Positions 35,897-44,523 of a stretch of 64,000 nt of DNA are shown here, in pieces; the stretch's first letter is position 1; each line of letters starts with the position of its first letter. The translations under genes and the position numbers were made by a program. The DNA is from Tolypothrix tenuis PCC 7101 (GTDB lineage: Bacteria > Cyanobacteriota > Cyanobacteriia > Cyanobacteriales > Nostocaceae). The notes beneath the pieces are model-generated. The model was not told where the DNA came from and ran no database searches. It was given only the letters and a program-made list of their open reading frames with translations. The DNA is taken from positions 1,831,477 through 1,895,476 of the forward strand of contig NZ_AP018248.1 in NCBI RefSeq assembly GCF_002368295.1, written 5' to 3'.

Positions 35897-35911
35897 AAAG
35901 GAGCAAAGCAG

Positions 35912-37201
35912 ATGTCTGATGTTGTAATTAATGTAGAGACTTTAAGTAAAAAATATATTATTAGTCATCAACAGGAGCGTTCTGGACGCTACCGCTATAA
36001 GGCTCTGCGTGATGTCATTGCAGATGGAGCTAAATCCCTCGCTCAAAAATTTATCAAACCTGCTGCGAAAGAATTTTCCAATCCAGCCCTAGAAGAGTTT
36101 TGGGCATTGAATGATGTTTCTTTTGACATTAAGCAAGGTGAAGCCATTGGTATTATTGGGCGTAATGGTGCTGGTAAATCGACACTTTTAAAAGTTTTGA
36201 GCCGCATCACAGAACCAACTACGGGACGTATTGCTATTAAAGGTCGAGTAGCGAGCCTCTTAGAAGTAGGTACAGGATTTCACCCAGAACTAACTGGGAG
36301 AGAGAACATCTACCTCAATGGTTCTGTTTTAGGTATGAGTGGACTTGAAATTCGGAAGAAATTTGATGAGATAGTTGCTTTCGCTGAGGTAGAAAAGTTT
36401 TTAGACACACCAGTAAAACGCTATTCTTCCGGAATGTATGTGCGCCTTGCTTTTTCTGTAGCAGCCCATTTAGAACCAGAGATTTTAATTGTCGATGAAG
36501 TGTTAGCTGTAGGCGATTCTTCTTTTCAAAAGAAATGCTTGGGCAAAATGGGGGATGTAGCAACCAAAGAAGGTCGCACTGTCTTATTTGTTAGCCACAG
36601 TATGCAAGCGATCGCTCAGTTAACACAACGTTGTATCTTTCTTTCCAAAGGTAAAGTTCAGTTTGATGGTAATACTAACAAAGCAGTTAACCTATATCTA
36701 ACTGAACAACAACAAGATCATACTGCGCCCAAAGCTTACTACCAAGCTCCTGAGAGTAAAACGGGCAATTATGTAGCTTGGGCACGTATACATACCTCTG
36801 AAGGTCAAGGCATTCAATGTTGGGGAGAATCAATTACATTTGAGTTTGCATTACACATCACTCAACCCCATGAAAGCCTACGTTTTGCTTTTCAAGTTGT
36901 CAGTGCCTTACAACAACCTATCTGTATTTTCTGGTTTTTTGATTCCCAGGCTTCATTTTGTCAAGAACAAGGGACATTTATTCTCCGATGTGAAATTCCC
37001 AAATTTAGACTTTATATGGGTTCCTACACACTCACAACATGGTTAGCTGAACGGGTGAGTGAGACCATACTAGAAAACTTGAGAGAAATATGTCCATTTG
37101 AAGTGACTATGCACAAATTTGAACGTCCAGATTATCAGTGGCAAGCTGATGAATGCCTATATCTGGAAGATGCAGTGTGGCAATCTGTAGAGCAAATGTA
37201 A
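35912..37201 (+). CDS. wzt: ABC polysaccharide exporter ATPase with C-terminal sugar-binding domain (Wzt-like)
   Basis: A 429-residue ATPase. Walker A is GIIGRNGAGKST (about 85), the signature is KRYSSGMYVRLAFSVA, Walker B is PEILIVDEVLAVGD, and the switch His lies in LFVSHSMQAI. Residues about 265-429 form an extra beta-sandwich domain, as in Wzt proteins that recognise the glycan's terminal modification before export. AAAGGAG precedes the ATG. Together with the permease it gives an ABC-dependent export route. The presence of a Wzy-like polymerase further down suggests that the locus may use more than one export system. Confidence 0.95.
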   Translation: MSDVVINVETLSKKYIISHQQERSGRYRYKALRDVIADGAKSLAQKFIKPAAKEFSNPALEEFWALNDVSFDIKQGEAIGIIGRNGAGKSTLLKVLSRITEPTTGRIAIKGRVASLLEVGTGFHPELTGRENIYLNGSVLGMSGLEIRKKFDEIVAFAEVEKFLDTPVKRYSSGMYVRLAFSVAAHLEPEILIVDEVLAVGDSSFQKKCLGKMGDVATKEGRTVLFVSHSMQAIAQLTQRCIFLSKGKVQFDGNTNKAVNLYLTEQQQDHTAPKAYYQAPESKTGNYVAWARIHTSEGQGIQCWGESITFEFALHITQPHESLRFAFQVVSALQQPICIFWFFDSQASFCQEQGTFILRCEIPKFRLYMGSYTLTTWLAERVSETILENLREICPFEVTMHKFERPDYQWQADECLYLEDAVWQSVEQM

Positions 37202-37239
37202 TCATTAGGTTTTTATTGCAAGCGATAGGTAGACAATAA

Positions 37240-37752
37240 ATGCCAGTAAATCATGATGTCAAGTTAGGTACAAATGTCAAAATTTTCCATTCTCATCTTG
37301 TGAATCTTTACGGTTGCGAAGTGGGTGATGAAACCAAGATTGGTGCATTTGTAGAAATTCAGAGTGATGTCAGGGTAGGAAATCGATGTAAGATTTCATC
37401 ACATAGTTTTCTGTGTGAAGGAGTGGTCATTGAAGATGAAGTTTTTATCGGTCATGGAGTCATGTTTACTAATGACTTATACCCCCGCGCTACCAATGAA
37501 GATGGTAGTTTAAAAACAGCAGATGATTGGTACACAGTTAAGACTTTGGTGAAGCGCTGTGCATCTATTGGGAGTAATGCTACTATTCTGCCAGGAATAA
37601 CTATTGGTGAAAAAGCCATGATTGGCGCTGGTGCAGTAGTCACAAACGATGTTCCTGATTATGCAATTGTCGTAGGAGTACCAGCTCGTATTATTGGTGA
37701 TGTCAGAAGCCGTTGTCAAAATATGGAAAAGTCAGCTAGTGGTGTTGGCTAA
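37240..37752 (+). CDS. Hexapeptide-repeat acyltransferase (WlbB/WbpD-like)
   Basis: A 170-residue left-handed beta-helix acetyltransferase with repeated [LIV]-G-x4 hexapeptides (VGDETKIGAFVEIQSDVRVGNRCKIS; IGSNATILPGITIGEKAMIGAGAVVTNDVPDYAIVVGVPARIIG). The catalytic histidine is probably in FIGHGVMFTND. The family N-acetylates 3-amino sugars in nucleotide-linked form. With the neighbouring Gfo/Idh/MocA oxidoreductase and DegT aminotransferase it forms the standard oxidation, amination, acetylation set for a 2,3-diacetamido or 3-acetamido sugar. Confidence 0.88.
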   Translation: MPVNHDVKLGTNVKIFHSHLVNLYGCEVGDETKIGAFVEIQSDVRVGNRCKISSHSFLCEGVVIEDEVFIGHGVMFTNDLYPRATNEDGSLKTADDWYTVKTLVKRCASIGSNATILPGITIGEKAMIGAGAVVTNDVPDYAIVVGVPARIIGDVRSRCQNMEKSASGVG

Positions 37753-38009
37753 TCATTAAAATTAAGAATTTTCCAAAGCAGATTATCAATAAATTAAGAA
37801 TGAATCTGCTTTTTTCTGCATTTTACTAAAAGCGACGGTAAACTTCAATTCGTGATTGGACGAGGTTTTTCTCCCCGTCGCTTTGGACATAGGACATAGA
37901 GAAGAATTTACCAATGCCCTATGCCCAAAAATTCCATCCCGTTGTGTATGGAGTTTTTCATACTATTTCCTGCTAATTCTTGCAAATCTAAATTTAATTA
38001 ACGATAAAA

Positions 38010-39047
38010 ATGGCAAATAACATTAATATCGGTGTCATTGGTTATGGTTATTGGGGCCCTAACTTAGTACGAAATTTTGCTGAAATTCCAGGAGCAAAAG
38101 TTACAAGTATTAGCGATTTTAAGCCAGAGCTACTAGCAAAGGCACAATCTCGCTATCCATCGGTGAAAGTTACTACAGACAGCAGTAGCTTATTAAAAGA
38201 TCCAACAATTGATGCGATCGCAATTGCTACCCCTGTTTCTACACATTTCGATTTAGCCTTAGCTGCATTAAAAGCTGGTAAGCATGTATTGGTAGAAAAA
38301 CCCATGACTACCACTTCCGAGCAGGCTATGCGCTTGATTGAGGAAGCAGAAAAACGCAACTTAGTATTAATGGTAGATCACACCTTTGTCTACACAGGTG
38401 CTGTCCGCAAAATGCATGACCTAATTGCCACTAAACAATTAGGTGATATTTACTACTATGATTCTGTACGTGTTAACCTAGGTCTGTTTCAGCATGATGT
38501 AAATGTAATCTGGGATTTAGCAGTTCACGACCTTTCGATCATGAACTATGTGTTGCCATCCCAGCCTTATGCAGTCTCCGCCACAGGTATCAGCCACGTA
38601 GCTGGAGAACCAGAAAACATTGCTTACTTAAGCTTATTCTTTGAAAACAATTTAATTGCTCATATTCATGTAAATTGGCTAGCACCTGTAAAAGTACGCC
38701 GCACCCTAATTGGTGGTAGCCAGCGCATGATTGTTTACGATGACTTAGAACCCAGCGAAAAAGTCAAAATTTACGATAAGGGAATCACACTAAATGGCAA
38801 TTCTGAAAGTGTTTACCAAATGCTGATTGGGTACCGTACAGGAGATATGTGGTCTCCCAAGTTAGATATGACTGAAGCCTTACGGGCTGAAGGTTTACAT
38901 TTTATTGATTGTATTACCAAAGGCGATCGCCCCATTACTGATGGTGAAGCAGGGCTGCGGATAGTCAGAATTCTGGAAGCTGCAACCCAGTCAATGAAAC
39001 AGCAGGGTCGATTAATTGAACTCAACTTAGCAGAGGTAGCGGCATGA
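38010..39047 (+). CDS. Gfo/Idh/MocA family nucleotide-sugar dehydrogenase (WlbA/WbpB-like)
   Basis: A 345-residue NAD-dependent oxidoreductase. The Rossmann motif GVIGYGYWGPNLVRNF is at the N-terminus, IAIATPVSTHFDLALAALKAGKHVLVEKPM contains the conserved EKP lysine, and the substrate domain includes WDLAVHDLSIMNYVL with the catalytic DxxxH. WlbA-type members oxidise the 3'-OH of UDP-GlcNAc-derived uronates. Its stop overlaps the next ATG by 4 bp (ATGA), so it is translationally coupled to the aminotransferase. Confidence 0.92.
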   Translation: MANNINIGVIGYGYWGPNLVRNFAEIPGAKVTSISDFKPELLAKAQSRYPSVKVTTDSSSLLKDPTIDAIAIATPVSTHFDLALAALKAGKHVLVEKPMTTTSEQAMRLIEEAEKRNLVLMVDHTFVYTGAVRKMHDLIATKQLGDIYYYDSVRVNLGLFQHDVNVIWDLAVHDLSIMNYVLPSQPYAVSATGISHVAGEPENIAYLSLFFENNLIAHIHVNWLAPVKVRRTLIGGSQRMIVYDDLEPSEKVKIYDKGITLNGNSESVYQMLIGYRTGDMWSPKLDMTEALRAEGLHFIDCITKGDRPITDGEAGLRIVRILEAATQSMKQQGRLIELNLAEVAA

Positions 39048-40183
39048 TTCCATTTGTAGACTTAAAATCTCAGTATCTCAGCATTAAACAAGAAATTGAC
39101 AACGCTGTTTTACAAGTTCTAGATAGTACCCAATTCATTTTGGGTAATGAAGTTCAAACTTTAGAAACAGAATTTGCCAGTTACTGCAATGCTGATTTTG
39201 GTATCGCAGTTAATACAGGTACTAGCGCCCTCCATCTCGCATTACTAGCTGCTGGAATTGGCCCGGGTGACGAAGTAATTACTGTGCCTTTTACCTTTGT
39301 AGCAACTGTTGCCGCAATTTGTTACACCGGAGCAAGACCTGTCTTTGTCGATATTGACCCTGTTTCCTACACCATCGATGTTACCCAAATCGAAAAAGCG
39401 ATCACTGAGCGCACAAAAGCCATTTTGCCGGTACATTTGTACGGTCAACCCGCAGATATGGAGCCAATTTTAGAGATTGCTCGCCGTTATGACTTGATTG
39501 TGATTGAAGATGCAGCCCAAGCTCATGGTGCTGAGTACAAAGGTCAGAGAGTAGGTAGTATTGGGGATTTAGGATGTTTTAGCTTTTACCCAGGGAAAAA
39601 CCTGGGAGCCTATGGTGAGGGTGGTATGGTGGTCACCAATCATCCTGAATATACCCAGAAAATGCGGATGTTGCGTGACTGGGGACAGGAACAAAGATAT
39701 CACCATGTTCTGAAAGGCTACAACTATCGCATGGATGGTATCCAAGGAGCAATTTTACGAGTCAAGTTACGTTATCTAGAAAATTGGACTGAAGCTCGCC
39801 GCAACCATGCAGCACTTTATGATCAGCTATTGGCAGACTCATGGCTCAAGACTCCAGTGGTGATGCCCTATAGCCGCCATGTCTATCATATATATTCTGT
39901 GCGTTGCCCTGGCAGTGATACTATGCCGCCATCACAGCAGCGTCAAGCTTTGCAAAAAATGCTCAATGAGCAAGGCATCCAAACAGGGATTCATTATCCT
40001 ATTCCGGTACATCTGCAACAAGCTTATGCAGATTTAGGCTACAAACTGGGAGACTTTCCTTGGTCAGAAAAAGCAGCCCATGAAGTTTTATCCTTGCCAA
40101 TGTATGCTGAGTTAAAAACATCACAGATTCAGACTGTTGTTGAGAGTCTCCAAAAATTTGATTGTGGGGAAAAATTTCGATGA
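39044..40183 (+). CDS. DegT/DnrJ/EryC1 PLP-dependent sugar aminotransferase (WlbC/WbpE-like)
   Basis: A 379-residue aminotransferase that converts a keto-sugar nucleotide to an amino sugar. It has NTGTSALHLALLAAGIGPGDEVI (PLP phosphate region), IEDAAQAHGAEYKGQRVGSIGD (PLP ring Asp and following) and the internal aldimine lysine in FSFYPGKNLGAYGEGGM. The context (upstream dehydrogenase and acetyltransferase) points to a 3-amino sugar. It overlaps both neighbours by 4 bp. Confidence 0.93.
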   Translation: MIPFVDLKSQYLSIKQEIDNAVLQVLDSTQFILGNEVQTLETEFASYCNADFGIAVNTGTSALHLALLAAGIGPGDEVITVPFTFVATVAAICYTGARPVFVDIDPVSYTIDVTQIEKAITERTKAILPVHLYGQPADMEPILEIARRYDLIVIEDAAQAHGAEYKGQRVGSIGDLGCFSFYPGKNLGAYGEGGMVVTNHPEYTQKMRMLRDWGQEQRYHHVLKGYNYRMDGIQGAILRVKLRYLENWTEARRNHAALYDQLLADSWLKTPVVMPYSRHVYHIYSVRCPGSDTMPPSQQRQALQKMLNEQGIQTGIHYPIPVHLQQAYADLGYKLGDFPWSEKAAHEVLSLPMYAELKTSQIQTVVESLQKFDCGEKFR

Positions 40184-41403
40184 ATAATAACAGTCTTAGC
40201 TTGAATCGTCAGCACTTAATGACACTGATACAGAATGTCATTGAAAGTTGTAACCTCCAGCTTAACGATGTTATTTCAGTAGTAGCAGCAGCTAAAGAAG
40301 ACTTCAATTTAGAGGAACACGATACTATTGTACTAGCAGAAGCAGCTACAGGACATTATGGACTTACATCTGACAATCGACCTGGTTTAAATTACCGCCG
40401 CTTAGTGACCTTGATGCGTCAGGCTATTGAACGTTGTCACTTACAACTACAAAATACTATTGTACTCACAGAAGCAGCCACTGGAGCTTATGTTGTTACA
40501 CCTGTCGTAGCAGCAATGGCTGGAGCAAAGAAAGTGTATGCCATGACTCGCAATAGTCGTTATGGCACAATAGAGCAAGTCATAGAGCAGACATATCAAT
40601 TAGCTAAAATCGCTGGCGTAAGTGAGTGTATCGAAATTATCACCGAGAAATCAAAAGAGATAGTAGCTCAAGCTGACATTATTACAAATAGTAGTCATGT
40701 CCGCCCTATTGATGCAGAGATGATTTCTGGGATGAAAGCAACAGCTGTGATCTCGCTCATGTATGAAGCTTGGGAATTTAGACCAGATGATATCGATATA
40801 GAAATCTGTCGCCAACGAGGTATTAAAGTAGCTGGAATTAATGAACGCCATCCATCGGTAGATGTATTTTCATTCCTCGGATTAATGGCAATTAAGCTAT
40901 TACTTGATGCAGGGATTGCTGTTTATAAAAGCAACATTTTATTGTTATGTGACAACCATTTTCAAAATTTTATTGAGAGTGGTCTCATCAATGCTGGTGC
41001 TAAAGTTGACAGTTTTCAGAATGTATCACTAGCTCCTAAAGACGCAGTATACGATGCCATTGTGGTGGCGATGCAGCCTCAATTAGCACCAGTTCTATCT
41101 AACATAGAAGCTGAACTAATTGCAGAACGTTGGCCGGGAGTGGTAGTTGCTCAGTTTTGGGGTGATATAGATCGTTCTGCTTTTCTGGCTCATAGCATTC
41201 CTGTATGGCCGCCAAATGCACCAAATAAAGGTCATATGGCTATTTTGCCGTCAGCAATCGGCCCAGAACCGATCATCCGCTTACAAACGGGAGGATTAAA
41301 AGTAGGAGAGTTGCTTTGGCGTTCTTCTCAACAAGATAAAACATCAAGGGCAACAGCAGAATTTCTCAATTCTGAGTATATTGACGAGATGATTTCTTCT
41401 TAG
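40180..41403 (+). CDS. Rossmann-like protein with internal tandem duplication, function unknown
   Basis: A 407-residue protein whose first part carries two copies of a segment. The first is HLMTLIQNVIESCNLQLND...TIVLAEAATGHYGL and the second RLVTLMRQAIERCHLQLQN-TIVLTEAATGAYVV. The second copy leads into a Rossmann-like domain (VVAAMAGAKKVYAMTRNSRYGTIEQV; IITEKSKEIVAQADIITNSSHVRPID), reminiscent of NAD-dependent dehydrogenases or shikimate/alanine dehydrogenase folds. Translation probably starts at the ATG at 40180, overlapping the aminotransferase stop (ATGA). Position within the amino-sugar module suggests a role in nucleotide-sugar modification, but I know no characterised homologue. Confidence 0.75.
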   Translation: MNNNSLSLNRQHLMTLIQNVIESCNLQLNDVISVVAAAKEDFNLEEHDTIVLAEAATGHYGLTSDNRPGLNYRRLVTLMRQAIERCHLQLQNTIVLTEAATGAYVVTPVVAAMAGAKKVYAMTRNSRYGTIEQVIEQTYQLAKIAGVSECIEIITEKSKEIVAQADIITNSSHVRPIDAEMISGMKATAVISLMYEAWEFRPDDIDIEICRQRGIKVAGINERHPSVDVFSFLGLMAIKLLLDAGIAVYKSNILLLCDNHFQNFIESGLINAGAKVDSFQNVSLAPKDAVYDAIVVAMQPQLAPVLSNIEAELIAERWPGVVVAQFWGDIDRSAFLAHSIPVWPPNAPNKGHMAILPSAIGPEPIIRLQTGGLKVGELLWRSSQQDKTSRATAEFLNSEYIDEMISS

Positions 41404-41420
41404 CAAATAGGAGAAAATAT

Positions 41421-42323
41421 ATGCGAATTTCAGAAATAAGCCATTTAGTAAACGTAAAAGTATTACATGATGGTGATTTTAATTCATTGGGCTTGCTGTC
41501 ACATAATGCAGATAAAATGCTGGTCACGCTATACGATCCAGCTTATCTCCATCAAGTTATTGTTAACCCTCATATTACTTGTGTAATCACAACACCAGAA
41601 ATTGCACTCGACTTACCCGATAATTTAGCGATCGCAGTTTGTGAAGATCCGCAAACAGCCTTCTACCAGATCCATAAATACTTATTCACAAACACAAATT
41701 TTTATTGGGATGATTTTGATTCCGAAATATCACCGGAAGCAACTATCCATGAGCGTGCCTATATAGCTCCTAAAAATGTTCGCATTGGTAAGGGCAGCAT
41801 TGTTGAGCCTAACGCAGTCATTCTTGAACGTTCTATCATTGGCAATCATGTGACTATCCGTGCTGGAGCCGTGATTGGGGGAGAAGGCTTTGAGCCAAAA
41901 TATCTAGAAGGTAAGCAAATTATCTTACCCCATGCAGGGGGTGTCCTGATTCATGACGGAGTAGAAATTCAAGCCAATAGCCACATAGCCCGTAGTGTTT
42001 TTGGTAGCTTTACGGAAATCGGTGAAGATACTAAAGTAGATGCTTTAGTACATATTGGTCACAATGTGCGGATAGGTTGTCGTTGTACTATATGTGCGTT
42101 AACAGGTATAGCTGGCAGCACTGTCATTGGTGATGATGTTTTTATTGGTGGACATACTGCCATATACCCAGACCTCAAGATTGGTAACAATGCTTTTATT
42201 GGCATCAAGTCTCTAATTAGAAAAGATGTTCCTGAGTATGCTCTCATGACAGGGAACCCGGCTCGATTTGTACGTTGGCTGAATGGACATACACCAGAAG
42301 AGAGTAAACAAAATGCAGAATAA
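41421..42323 (+). CDS. LpxD-like hexapeptide acyltransferase
   Basis: A 300-residue protein with an N-terminal domain of about 100 residues followed by a long left-handed beta-helix (EATIHERAYIAPKNVRIGKGSIVEPNAVILERSIIGNHVTIRAGAVIGGEGF; IGHNVRIGCRCTICALTGIAGSTVIGDDVFIGGH). The architecture is that of UDP-3-O-acyl-glucosamine N-acyltransferase (LpxD), with the likely catalytic histidine in VHIGHNV. Within this locus it more probably acylates an amino sugar of the polymer than makes lipid A. Its end overlaps the next gene by 11 bp. Confidence 0.85.
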   Translation: MRISEISHLVNVKVLHDGDFNSLGLLSHNADKMLVTLYDPAYLHQVIVNPHITCVITTPEIALDLPDNLAIAVCEDPQTAFYQIHKYLFTNTNFYWDDFDSEISPEATIHERAYIAPKNVRIGKGSIVEPNAVILERSIIGNHVTIRAGAVIGGEGFEPKYLEGKQIILPHAGGVLIHDGVEIQANSHIARSVFGSFTEIGEDTKVDALVHIGHNVRIGCRCTICALTGIAGSTVIGDDVFIGGHTAIYPDLKIGNNAFIGIKSLIRKDVPEYALMTGNPARFVRWLNGHTPEESKQNAE

Positions 42324-43287
42324 GCGAATTTTAATTACAGGTGGTGCTGGCTTAGTAGGTTCTCATATTGCCGATTTATTGGTCAAGGAAGGAGCCTCGG
42401 AAATTATCGTCCTCGATAACTTCACTCGTGGACAGCTGAGTAACCTAGCTTGGGCTCAAGAAAATGGGCATTTGGTAATTGTAGAGGGTGATATCCGCGA
42501 TCAAAAACTCCTTGCCGATATTATGCAAGGTGTGGATATTGTGTTTCATCAAGCAGCTATTCGGATTACTCAATGTGCCGAAGAACCGCGTTTGGCATTA
42601 GAAGTGCTGGCAGATGGTACGTTCAATGTTTTGGAAGCAGCAGTTAATGCCAAGGTGAAAAAAGTAGTTGCAGCGTCTTCCGCTTCAATCTATGGTATGG
42701 CTGAAAGCTTCCCAACAACAGAGTCTCATCACCCCTATGATAACCGCACAATTTACGGTGCTGCCAAGACCTTTAATGAGGGTTTACTCCGTAGTTTCCA
42801 CGCTATGTATGGGTTGGACTATGTAGCATTACGCTACTTTAACGTTTATGGGCCACGGATGGATATTTACGGTGTTTACACCGAAGTGCTGATTCGGTGG
42901 ATGGAAAGAATTATTGATGGTAAACCACCACTAATTTTTGGTGATGGCAAACAGACTATGGACTTTGTCTATATTGAAGACATCGCCAGAGCAAATATAT
43001 TGGCTGCTAAATCCGATGTGACTGACGAAGTATTTAACATTGCTAGTGGTGTGGAAACTAGCTTAAATGAGCTTGCCTATAGCTTGGCTAAGGTGATGGG
43101 TACCAATCTCCAGCCAGAGTATGGGCCAGAACGCAAAGTCAACCCCGTGCAACGCCGATTGGCAGATGTCAGCAAAGCAAAGAAATTATTGGGCTTTGAA
43201 GCAGAGATTTCTCTGGAAGAAGGTTTGGAAAGACTGGTGAATTGGTGGCGTGAGCAAAAAAGGGCGAAGGAAATCAGCAATGTCTGA
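42313..43287 (+). CDS. NAD-dependent sugar epimerase/dehydratase (extended SDR)
   Basis: A 324-residue extended short-chain dehydrogenase acting on a nucleotide sugar. It has ILITGGAGLVGSHIADLLV (TGxxGxxG), VEGDIRD, a Ser in AASSASIYG and the catalytic YxxxK in YGAAKTFNEGLL. The C-terminal region (FGDGKQTMDFVYIEDIARA) is typical of UDP-glucose 4-epimerase/GDP-mannose dehydratase relatives. The ATG at 42313 is chosen as the family start; the open frame reaches back to 42283 inside the upstream gene. It overlaps the next gene by 8 bp (ATGTCTGA). Confidence 0.92.
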   Translation: MQNKRILITGGAGLVGSHIADLLVKEGASEIIVLDNFTRGQLSNLAWAQENGHLVIVEGDIRDQKLLADIMQGVDIVFHQAAIRITQCAEEPRLALEVLADGTFNVLEAAVNAKVKKVVAASSASIYGMAESFPTTESHHPYDNRTIYGAAKTFNEGLLRSFHAMYGLDYVALRYFNVYGPRMDIYGVYTEVLIRWMERIIDGKPPLIFGDGKQTMDFVYIEDIARANILAAKSDVTDEVFNIASGVETSLNELAYSLAKVMGTNLQPEYGPERKVNPVQRRLADVSKAKKLLGFEAEISLEEGLERLVNWWREQKRAKEISNV

Positions 43288-44479
43288 GCAGATGAAGAAT
43301 ATCCCAATTATGAAACCTTGGATCGGGGAAGCAGAAGCTGATGCAGCGAGGCGACCGATTCTAACAGGCTGGGTAACTCAGGGGCCGGAAGTTACTGCCT
43401 TTGAACAGGAATTTGCCACATACCTGGGCGCACCTTATGCCTGTGCAGTCTCCAATTGCACCACAGCACTGCACCTTGCTCTATTGGCGGTTGGTGTTAA
43501 ACCAGGAGATGAGGTAATTACAGTCAGTCACTCCTTCATTGCCACCGCTAATAGTATTCGCTATTGTGGAGCGACACCAGTTTTTGTGGATATTGAACCG
43601 CAGACGTTTAATATCAATCCACTTTTAATCGAAGCTGCCATCAGTCCTCGTACTCGTGCCATTCTGGTGGTTCACCAGATGGGAATGCCGTGTAACTTAA
43701 AAGCCATTCTAGAAATTGCTCACCAGTATTCGCTGCCAGTCATTGAAGATGCGGCTTGTGCAATTGGTAGTGAAATACTTTGGGATGGGCAATGGGAGAA
43801 AATTGGCAAGCCACACGGAGATATTGCCTGTTTTTCATTCCACCCACGCAAGATAATTACTACTGGGGATGGCGGGATGCTGACTACAAGCAATCCCGAA
43901 TGGGACAAACAGTTTCGCCTCTGGCGGCAACATAGTATGAGCGTTCCTGACACTGTACGTCACGGTGCCAAACAAGTAATTTTTGAGTCATACCCAATCT
44001 TAGGCTACAACTACCGCATGACAGACATCCAAGCGGCAGTGGGCAGGGAACAACTTAAACGCCTACCAGAGATTGTCGAACACCGCCGTTTTCTGGCAAA
44101 GCGATACCAGCAATTGTTGGCAGATGTGTCTGGTTTAAAGTTACCAACTGAGCCAGCTTGGGCACACAGTAACTGGCAGAGTTACTGTGTTCGCTTACCT
44201 GCGGAATGCAATCAACAGCAAGTAATGCAGACAATGCTGGATGCAGGGATTTCTACAAGGCGGGGAATTATGTGTTCTCATCGAGAACAGGCCTATGTTC
44301 ATGAAGCTTGGTCTTGTGGAATTGCTCAGGAAAAGTGTGATTGTAATGCCGGACGATGCGATCGCCTTTGGGAGAGTGAGCAAGCACAAGATTGTACTAT
44401 CTTACTACCTCTGTTTCATCAGATGACTCCAGAGGAACAGAACTATGTGGTAAAAGTACTTAAACAAGCTCTTATTTAG
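43280..44479 (+). CDS. DegT/DnrJ/EryC1 PLP-dependent aminotransferase, second copy
   Basis: A 399-residue sugar aminotransferase. It has SNCTTALHLALLAVGVKPGDEVITVSHSFIATAN, IEDAACAIGSEI and the Lys-bearing FSFHPRKIITTGDGGM. This last motif (HPRK rather than YPGK) matches GDP-perosamine synthase/PseC-like branches, so it aminates a different position from the copy at 39044. A cysteine-rich insertion near the end (CGIAQEKCDCNAGRCDRLWE) is unusual and could bind a metal. Start at 43280 from overlap with the epimerase stop. Confidence 0.9.
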   Translation: MSEQMKNIPIMKPWIGEAEADAARRPILTGWVTQGPEVTAFEQEFATYLGAPYACAVSNCTTALHLALLAVGVKPGDEVITVSHSFIATANSIRYCGATPVFVDIEPQTFNINPLLIEAAISPRTRAILVVHQMGMPCNLKAILEIAHQYSLPVIEDAACAIGSEILWDGQWEKIGKPHGDIACFSFHPRKIITTGDGGMLTTSNPEWDKQFRLWRQHSMSVPDTVRHGAKQVIFESYPILGYNYRMTDIQAAVGREQLKRLPEIVEHRRFLAKRYQQLLADVSGLKLPTEPAWAHSNWQSYCVRLPAECNQQQVMQTMLDAGISTRRGIMCSHREQAYVHEAWSCGIAQEKCDCNAGRCDRLWESEQAQDCTILLPLFHQMTPEEQNYVVKVLKQALI

Positions 44480-44523
44480 TTATTTAATTAACAAGCAAAA
44501 TTAATAATATTACGTAAATAGCT

